From assembly GCA_007118525.1 (NCBI GenBank), contig SKRK01000259.1, positions 1-20,012 on the forward strand: a stretch of DNA of 20,012 nucleotides. The letters are read 5' to 3'. This document shows, piece after piece, positions 14,715-20,012 of this stretch. Position 1 is the first letter of the stretch, and each line of letters opens with the position of its first letter. The notes beneath the pieces are model-generated. The model made no database searches. It saw only the letters and a program-made list of their open reading frames with translations, and was not told the DNA's origin. A program made the position numbers and the translations under genes. Origin of the DNA: Balneolaceae bacterium (lineage in GTDB: Bacteria; Bacteroidota; Rhodothermia; Balneolales; Balneolaceae).

Positions 14715-15923
14715 TTACTGCTTGAAATGTTTACCTAATTTAAGGCCTTGTCCCTGGTAATTGCTCTTTATTTCTCTGCCATACATAATATCGGGTACTT
14801 CACTGTTGGGCTCAAACTTCATACTGCAAAAAGTCTGTCCGTGCTCAATCAGAAACGGCACATCGTGAGACCGTACTTCCAATACAGCACGAGCCCCGCC
14901 ATCCTCAACAGATCCGCCAAATCCGCTGTCAAAAAAACCGGCATAGTGTGTGCGAAGTTCACCTGAACCGGTATCATAAGCAATCATTTCGGCTGCCAGA
15001 TGTTTTGGGATTCTACAGCGCTCCTTTGATGCAAATATGTAAAATGCCTCGGGTTCCAGGATGAGGTGATCTCCTGTAACAGACAAAATTGGCTCCCAGA
15101 AATCAGAAATTTCGTAATGATCGATGTTATCCAGGTCGATCAGATCCCGATGCTTTTTGGCTTTATAGCCCAGAACATCATTTTCATCCCCCTTCAGGTT
15201 AACGCTCAGGAAAAGTCCGTTATTTACCTTTACAGAGTCGAGATTCAGTGCCGTGCCGGCCTCATCAAACAGCAGCGGATCACTGCCATGAATGCGAAGC
15301 AGGTCCTGGTCGGATAAAACCGTGTGGCCATGCCGGATTCGCAATTGATTCAATCGCTGGCCGGTTCTGACTTTAATGGGAAACGATTTGGGCACAACCT
15401 CAAGATAGAGGTCTCCTTCGAATCCTGATTCAATCTCTTCAAAACGGTGAGAGTAGTCTGTAATCACCCGTGTAAAAATATCCAGCCGGCCGGTTGTGCT
15501 CTTGGGATTGGCTTTTGCGGTGAGGTTCTCCTCAGAAATCAGCCTTATTTCGTCACTGTTTGAGCCGTTAAACAATTTTTTCTGGGCAGAAAAGTGTGAT
15601 TTAGGCAGCTTTAGTTTCTCAAGCAGCGGTATGATGTAGACGCAGTTGGGCTCCAGTACAGCGCCGTCTTTAATGGATAGCGAGTATTGGTGCAGCTTGT
15701 CGATCTTCTGTTTAACCGACTCATTTTCCGGTAAAAAGCTGCTTCGCACCCGGTAGGCGATCTCACCCAGACGAAGATCAATCGAATTTGGCTGGAATTG
15801 ATTCTCCTCAATCGGATAGCCTTCCTTACCTGAAATAATACCCGCCTCAACCAGTACTTTCAGTTTTTGAATCGGTAATATTCCTTTCGTACGCAGGGTA
15901 ACTTCACTCACATTTTTGCTCAT
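14715..15923 (-). CDS. 2'-deoxycytidine 5'-triphosphate deaminase family protein, two-domain form
   Basis: A 402-residue protein, twice the size of E. coli Dcd (193). It appears to hold two dUTPase/dCTP-deaminase folds. The first (about 15-200) shows NQFQPNSIDLRLG, STTGR with Ser142 and Arg146 at the spacing of E. coli Ser111/Arg115, and GFEGDLYLE with Glu175 in the place of catalytic Glu138. The second (about 235-375) shows HLILEPEAFYIFASKER, YDTGSGELRTHYAGFFDSGFGG and RAVLEV with Glu349. This matches the long deaminase family best known from alphaproteobacteria. The expected reaction is dCTP to dUTP plus ammonia in the cytoplasm, supplying dUTP for dUTPase. Whether both halves are active cannot be read from sequence alone. 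It heads the row with the BFD-like gene and rsmE. Confidence 0.85.
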   Translation of the reverse strand: MSKNVSEVTLRTKGILPIQKLKVLVEAGIISGKEGYPIEENQFQPNSIDLRLGEIAYRVRSSFLPENESVKQKIDKLHQYSLSIKDGAVLEPNCVYIIPLLEKLKLPKSHFSAQKKLFNGSNSDEIRLISEENLTAKANPKSTTGRLDIFTRVITDYSHRFEEIESGFEGDLYLEVVPKSFPIKVRTGQRLNQLRIRHGHTVLSDQDLLRIHGSDPLLFDEAGTALNLDSVKVNNGLFLSVNLKGDENDVLGYKAKKHRDLIDLDNIDHYEISDFWEPILSVTGDHLILEPEAFYIFASKERCRIPKHLAAEMIAYDTGSGELRTHYAGFFDSGFGGSVEDGGARAVLEVRSHDVPFLIEHGQTFCSMKFEPNSEVPDIMYGREIKSNYQGQGLKLGKHFKQ

Positions 15924-15986
15924 ATAGGTGCTGTAATTTCTTGGTGTGCGAAGTTAAGAATTTATGCGGTGTTTTGGAACTCAGTC

Positions 15987-17549
15987 TCAACGTTTCAACT
16001 CGTTGAGAAACCGCTCGCTCGACTCCCTGATCTTATCCTTCTCCTCAGCCGACTTTTTGTTGTCAAACATATTTACCATAAAATTGACCCTGCCGCTGTC
16101 GTTAAAGGTTTCGCGCTGCTTGTCCACAAAATTCCAATAGAGGTAGTTGAACGGACACGCCTTCTCTCCTGTCTTTTTGGTGACGCTGTATTCGCAATTT
16201 TTACAGTAGTCGCTCATCTTGTTGATGTAGTTACCGCTGGATACATAGGGTTTTGAAGCCAAAACTCCCCCATCGGCAAAGGTGCTCATTCCAAGTACAT
16301 TTGGAAGTTCCACCCACTCATGGGCATCCACATAGGCGAGCCAAAACCAGCGATTCAGCTCACGCGGATCGGTTTCTGTAAGATTGCTGAAATTACTCAG
16401 AATCATCAGGCGCTGAATATGATGCGAATACCCCTCCTCAATAACAGGCCTGATACTCTCCTCCATGCACTTCATCCGGGTCTCTCCGGTCCAGTACATG
16501 TCGGGCAGTTTCTCCTTGAACTCAAAGTGATTTGCGTCCCGAATGCCCGGCATCATCGCTTCATAATAAATCCGAATAAATTCTCTCCAGCCTATAATCT
16601 GACGAACAAATCCTTCAACGGAGTTTAGCCGTGCATTTCCTTTATCGTACGCTTTAATGGCTAGTTCACACACTTCGTCAGGGAGCAGCAACCCATTGTT
16701 AAGATAAATGGATAGCTGAGAGTGAAACAGCTGATGATCGCCGGTTTTAAGAGCGTCTTCATAGGGGCCGAATTCATCCAAACGTTCCGTTACAAAATGT
16801 TCCAGAAGCTCAAGGGCCTGCCTGCGGGTAACCGCATATGGAAAGTGGTTAAGGCTGCCAAAGTGATCTGAAAAGTACTCTTCGATAAATGCCATCACCT
16901 CTTTGGTAATCTCATCGGGTTCAAACGCTTTTATTTTTGGGACCGGATGATCTTTGGGAAGCGACTCCCGGTTTTGGTCATCGTAATTCCACTCCCCTCC
17001 CTCCGGGGCCTCACCATCAATCAGGTAGCCGGTTTTACGGCGCATATCGCGATAGAAATACTCCATTCGATAGCCTGGCGCTATTTTCTCCTTCCACTTT
17101 TCCGCATCGGCAAGAAAAAATCCATTTGGAACCTCCTCTACCCTTTCTCCATACGATGATTTTATCTCTCTCAGGCGATTCCTCGTATCCCACTCTGAGG
17201 GAGTCATAAAAAACAGTTTACCGTCATAGGCCTCCAATATCTCATTGAGGTCTTTATCAAAATGCCCGGCAGCAGAGTGGTAGAGAACCGGAAAGCCCTT
17301 ATCGGCGCACTCAAGAGCAAAATGCCTCATGCTGCTCAGCAGATATACCATTTTAATTTTATGGTGGGGGATCTCAGCTCCCTTCTCTCTGCTCTCCATG
17401 AAAATAAGCAGGGGTTTCTCCTCGGCAACCCATTCGGGCCAGGCAGAGAGATTTAACTGATCAGGCAGAATGAATACCGATTTGTCGTGAATGGAAAGAT
17501 CAGCTTTCTGAATTTTTTGGTCGATCTGTTTTAAAAACTGTCTGGGCAT
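15987..17549 (-). CDS. Iron-sulfur (6-4) photolyase-like protein (FeS-BCP/PhrB family)
   Basis: A 520-residue member of the bacterial cryptochrome/photolyase group with a [4Fe-4S] cluster. An N-terminal Rossmann-like antenna domain (SVFILPDQLN onward) is followed by the FAD-binding helical domain with RQIIGWREFIRIYY and NRWFWLAYVDAHEW. Four cysteines, Cys361, Cys449, Cys452 and Cys465, each sit 11 residues after the cluster ligands of Agrobacterium PhrB (350, 438, 441, 454). The pair His376-His377 in YSHHIQRLMILSNFSNL is offset by the same 11 from the PhrB active-site histidines. The likely role is light-driven repair of (6-4) pyrimidine photoproducts; a blue-light sensor role cannot be excluded. 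It lies 63 bases before the dCTP-deaminase-like gene on the same strand. Its upstream region runs into a broken SLOG gene. Confidence 0.92.
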   Translation of the reverse strand: MPRQFLKQIDQKIQKADLSIHDKSVFILPDQLNLSAWPEWVAEEKPLLIFMESREKGAEIPHHKIKMVYLLSSMRHFALECADKGFPVLYHSAAGHFDKDLNEILEAYDGKLFFMTPSEWDTRNRLREIKSSYGERVEEVPNGFFLADAEKWKEKIAPGYRMEYFYRDMRRKTGYLIDGEAPEGGEWNYDDQNRESLPKDHPVPKIKAFEPDEITKEVMAFIEEYFSDHFGSLNHFPYAVTRRQALELLEHFVTERLDEFGPYEDALKTGDHQLFHSQLSIYLNNGLLLPDEVCELAIKAYDKGNARLNSVEGFVRQIIGWREFIRIYYEAMMPGIRDANHFEFKEKLPDMYWTGETRMKCMEESIRPVIEEGYSHHIQRLMILSNFSNLTETDPRELNRWFWLAYVDAHEWVELPNVLGMSTFADGGVLASKPYVSSGNYINKMSDYCKNCEYSVTKKTGEKACPFNYLYWNFVDKQRETFNDSGRVNFMVNMFDNKKSAEEKDKIRESSERFLNELKR

Positions 17550-17568
17550 AATTACATTCTATTTTATC

Positions 17569-17867
17569 AATTTAAATCTCAATTGGTTCAAACACGTTCC
17601 ATATCTGATGGTTGTTTCTGAATTTAATTGGGCCATGCCCGGAATGTGATCAATATCCTCACGTCCGACGTTGTAGTGGTTTGCGGTATGGGGCCGGGTA
17701 CAGCTTCGGAAGCGGCCATTGCGCTTAAAACAGGCAAACCGGTCATCTTTACTAAAGTGACACGCTTGCAATATGATTTCTTTCTTGAACAGAGTGCAGA
17801 TCACTGTTTCTTGGCTCAAACGGTGGATGAAGTTATCTCTGCCTGCAAGAAAATTCTAAATCCATAA
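17569..17867 (+). pseudogene. Decayed TIGR00725/SLOG-type nucleotide-binding protein, C-terminal half
   Basis: From 17628 a frame of 79 codons reads LGHARNVINILTSDVVVVCGMGPGTASEAAIALKTGKPV, the second half of the Rossmann-like SLOG/LOG family (TIGR00725 group), including its GxGTxxE phosphate-binding motif. The family is normally about 160 residues, so the first half is missing. TAA and TGA codons stand directly upstream in the same frame. In the neighbouring frame (17569-17628) the stretch VPYLMVVSEFN sits where the family has its PY segment, with the right eight-residue gap to GHARN if one base was lost near 17628. Upstream of that the photolyase gene begins on the other strand. I read it as a frameshifted, truncated remnant. 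A short expressed protein from the TTG at 17628 is the alternative. Confidence 0.65.
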
Positions 17868-17943
17868 AAAGTCCGCTCTCCTTTTCGTGTAATATATTCA
17901 GCTCAGCTTAAAGTTTTTTCCAAACGGGCTTGCTTTTTGTCCT

Positions 17944-17965
17944 TAGTACTACGTTATTAGTACTA
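17944..17965. promoter_or_regulatory. Paired TAGTACTA palindromes, candidate BlaI-type operator
   Basis: Two identical eight-base palindromes TAGTACTA (17944-17951 and 17958-17965) are separated by CGTTAT, so their centres lie 14 bases apart. The whole is also a near-perfect larger dyad, flanked by CCT and AGG. It lies 100 bases before the BlaI-family gene. BlaI/MecI/CopY repressors bind short dyads in the promoter of their own operon, so autoregulation is likely. The exact motif for this protein is inference. TTG at 17930-17932 and 17938-17940 lie just upstream, but I see no clean -7 box. Confidence 0.6.
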
Positions 17966-18065
17966 GGAAATGCGTATGCCGTTTCTGAATTGGACTGGTT
18001 CTTTCAGATACGATCAATAATTCCGCAAATGCTCACTAATTACTCTTAAAATTATTCAAATAGCC

Positions 18066-18443
18066 ATGCGAAAATCACTTACTCCCCTCGGCGAAACAGA
18101 AATGGAAGTTTTAAATCATGTTTGGGAGCTTGGTGAAGCTTCTGTATCTGAAGTTCGCGAAAAAATACTGGAAAACCGGAAAGTAGCCTATACCACGGTA
18201 ATGACCGTTTTGAAGAATCTGGCTGATAAAAACTACCTGAAATATCGAAAAAAGGGGTTAAGCTATATATATAGCGCTGCTATTCAGCCGGAGGATGTCC
18301 GCTATAACCTGGTTGACCGGCTGGTTGATAAAGTATTTCACGGCTCGCCGAAAGACCTGGTTCAGGCACTTGTGCAGCACGAGAAACTCTCCGACTCTGA
18401 GCGTGAAGAGATTAAGAGAATGATCGACAAACTGGAGAGCTGA
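18066..18443 (+). CDS. BlaI/MecI/CopY family transcriptional repressor
   Basis: A 125-residue cytoplasmic DNA-binding protein. LTPLGETEMEVLNHVWELGEASVSEVRE begins the winged helix (about 5-72), AYTTVMTVLKNLADKNYLKYRKKG is the recognition helix and wing with the near-invariant TTV-T-L-L pattern of the family, and the rest is the helical dimerisation arm (KDLVQALVQHEKLSDSEREEIKRMIDKL). In the classical system the repressor is cut when the membrane sensor BlaR1 is triggered. The sensor-like M56 gene follows after four bases, so the pair is complete, and a candidate operator lies 100 bases upstream. No beta-lactamase gene is in view, so the signal need not be an antibiotic. Confidence 0.95.
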   Translation: MRKSLTPLGETEMEVLNHVWELGEASVSEVREKILENRKVAYTTVMTVLKNLADKNYLKYRKKGLSYIYSAAIQPEDVRYNLVDRLVDKVFHGSPKDLVQALVQHEKLSDSEREEIKRMIDKLES

Positions 18444-18447
18444 AACC

Positions 18448-20012
18448 ATGGAATCAATGATATTGCAGATGGCGGACCTGGCAGCGGTTGCCTTTAAAAA
18501 CACATGGCTTCCACTTGTTATTTGGACTCTACTCAGTTCACTTGCCTGGTTCGTATTACGGATTTTTGATAACACCCATCCATTTTATCAATACCATACA
18601 CGTCTGGCACTCATTTTTTCTCTTCCGGCTGGGCTCCTTCTACTGGCACTGATTCACACCGCTTCCGGGTGGTTCTTTTCAGCATCTCCCGAAGCCAGTC
18701 TGACATTTATTACACTCACAAATCCCTTGGATATAGCATTTACGCCCATTGAAGAGTCTTCGGGTATCCCGATGATCTCTATGATCCATGCTATGCTTTT
18801 CTTTCTGTTTTCAGCCGGCGTCACGTTTTTTATTGGACGTTTCATTATTCAGGCAGTTCAGTTAAAAAAGTTACGACAGCGATGCCTGTTTGAGCCGGTA
18901 ACAGAACTGGATCAATTGAGTGCGGCCAATCTTGGGCTGGCCATTAGTACACGAAAAAGAGTTCAGGTATCTTTTCTTGAAACCGATATAGTTCCTGTTA
19001 CTTTTGGGTTTAGAAATCCCGTCATTCTGCTGCCTGAATCTTTGCGAAACCAACCCGGGAAATTAAACCTCGCTATTCGTCATGAGCTCACGCATATCAC
19101 CCAGCACGACTTTTTCTCTCATTTGATGGTGATTTTGACAGAAGCTCTTTTCTGGTTTCATCCGCTTGTTCACCGGCTCAAACATGAACTGGTTGAGTAC
19201 AGGGAGCTCAGATGCGATCATCTTGTGCTAAGTGAAAAATCCATCTCCAGAAAAGAGTACGCCTCGCTTCTGCTCGAACTCATACCGATGACAAATATCG
19301 ATAAAGAACTTTCCGTAAATATGGCTCAGGAATCATCAAACCTAAAAAAGAGGATCACAATGATTACCCAACAAACCAATACAAAACCGATTCCTAAACG
19401 AACGAGCCTGACACTGCTTGGAGCAATTTTCTTCTCCACAGTCATTGTAATGGCCTGCACGGATATGCAAACACAGAGCGTGTTTGATGAAGAGGAACTC
19501 AATTTAATGACTGATATAGATCGAACCGGTGATCGTGGGTTTCACCAGGTGGTCATCTTTATGAGTGAGGAGGAGCAGGCAGAAAGGCACGAAAGTAAAC
19601 TCGCACAACTCCGGATGCTGCAGCCCGAGCATATCCAGTCGATCAATATTCTGAAGGGAGAAGCTGCTGTAGAAAAGTATGGCAGCAGAGGTGAAATGGG
19701 TGTGATACTTATCAACACCAAACTCAGTGAGGAGTCGTACAATATGACATTGAAGGCATTGGGAATGGAAACACAAACTCTTCTGATGGACATTAACAGA
19801 GAACAAACAGCTGATGAAGACTTCTTTGTGGTTGTTGAAGACATGCCCGAATTGATTGGCGGCCTGACATCTATTCAGCGTGAAATTCGCTATCCGGAAA
19901 TGGCGCGAAGAGCCGGCATTGAAGGAAGGGTTTTTATTCAATTTATTGTGAATGAACAGGGAGATGTTGAAAATCCCCGGGTTATCCGTGGCATTGGCGG
20001 CGGTGCTGATGA
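18448..20012 (+). CDS. BlaR1-like M56 metallopeptidase with plug-like and TonB C-terminal segments (runs off the window)
   Basis: The frame is open for 521 codons from the ATG at 18448 to the window end. Membrane segments lie near residues 18-38, 50-70 and 105-125, and another near 322-340 (LTLLGAIFFSTVIVMAC). The zinc protease site is H212ELTH216 with E253LRCD257 as the third-ligand motif, as in BlaR1/MecR1. The penicillin-binding sensor domain of BlaR1 is absent. Instead, IQSINILKGEAAVEKYGSRGEMGVILINTK-like text at about 394-425 resembles the plug of TonB-dependent receptors, and from about 467 PELIGGLTSIQREIRYPEMARRAGIEGRV is a TonB C-terminal domain. The protein should sit in the inner membrane with its C-terminus in the periplasm and cleave or release the repressor encoded four bases upstream on some envelope signal. 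Confidence 0.93.
   Translation, partial: MESMILQMADLAAVAFKNTWLPLVIWTLLSSLAWFVLRIFDNTHPFYQYHTRLALIFSLPAGLLLLALIHTASGWFFSASPEASLTFITLTNPLDIAFTPIEESSGIPMISMIHAMLFFLFSAGVTFFIGRFIIQAVQLKKLRQRCLFEPVTELDQLSAANLGLAISTRKRVQVSFLETDIVPVTFGFRNPVILLPESLRNQPGKLNLAIRHELTHITQHDFFSHLMVILTEALFWFHPLVHRLKHELVEYRELRCDHLVLSEKSISRKEYASLLLELIPMTNIDKELSVNMAQESSNLKKRITMITQQTNTKPIPKRTSLTLLGAIFFSTVIVMACTDMQTQSVFDEEELNLMTDIDRTGDRGFHQVVIFMSEEEQAERHESKLAQLRMLQPEHIQSINILKGEAAVEKYGSRGEMGVILINTKLSEESYNMTLKALGMETQTLLMDINREQTADEDFFVVVEDMPELIGGLTSIQREIRYPEMARRAGIEGRVFIQFIVNEQGDVENPRVIRGIGGGAD

Noticed and set aside
17559..17819. Minus-strand frame of 86 codons upstream of the photolyase
   Set aside because: Opposite the SLOG remnant, which has a recognisable motif; the minus-strand text has none.
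19504..19941. Minus-strand frames of 145 and 100 codons near the window end
   Set aside because: They lie opposite the continuous M56/TonB_C frame, which carries clear motifs and extends to the edge.

Overview
The window reads as chromosomal DNA from a free-living bacterium of the Fibrobacteres-Chlorobi-Bacteroidetes group, most likely Balneolota/Rhodothermota. The clues are a BatA/BatB-type VWA protein, an HslUV protease, a BlaR1-like M56 protein carrying TonB-receptor-like and TonB C-terminal segments, an RNase E/G with the long S1-region insert I associate with Bacteroidetes, and two promoter candidates of the Bacteroidetes form TTG-N20/21-TAnnTTTG. The phylum call is inference from gene style; there is no rRNA in the window.

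Layout. (1) 1-4631, all minus strand: a HAD phosphatase (cut by the window edge) one base behind a BatA/BatB-like gene with its own promoter; an MFS transporter; and a tightly overlapped set ArsC/Spx-like protein, DUF3108 exported protein, dUTPase. (2) 4751-7339, plus strand: a small lipoprotein, then a compact overlapping operon of a winged-helix-like protein, a biotin carrier protein and murA. (3) 7340-7853: a long AT-rich leader without a convincing gene. (4) 7854-13675, plus strand: RNase E/G, hslV, hslU and an S41 (CtpA-type) protease, closed by a clear intrinsic terminator. (5) 13804-17549, minus strand: an iron-sulfur (6-4) photolyase-like gene, then dCTP-deaminase-like protein, a small cysteine-rich BFD-like protein and rsmE in a tight row. 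(6) 17569-17867: a decayed SLOG/TIGR00725-type gene. (7) 18066 to the end, plus strand: a BlaI-type repressor and an M56 sensor protease that runs off the window, preceded by a paired TAGTACTA palindrome that is a good operator candidate.

Most of the window is housekeeping: nucleotide pool sanitation (dut and the dCTP-deaminase family), peptidoglycan synthesis (murA), RNA processing (rng, rsmE), protein quality control (hslUV, S41 protease) and DNA photorepair. The parts most worth a second look are the BlaI operator with its hybrid M56 partner, the broken SLOG gene beside the photolyase, the biotin carrier locked in an operon with murA but without carboxylase subunits, the lipoprotein whose mature part resembles a type IX sorting domain, and the two FCB-type promoters, one of which resets a start codon. 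I saw no tRNA, rRNA, CRISPR array, insertion sequence or prophage.
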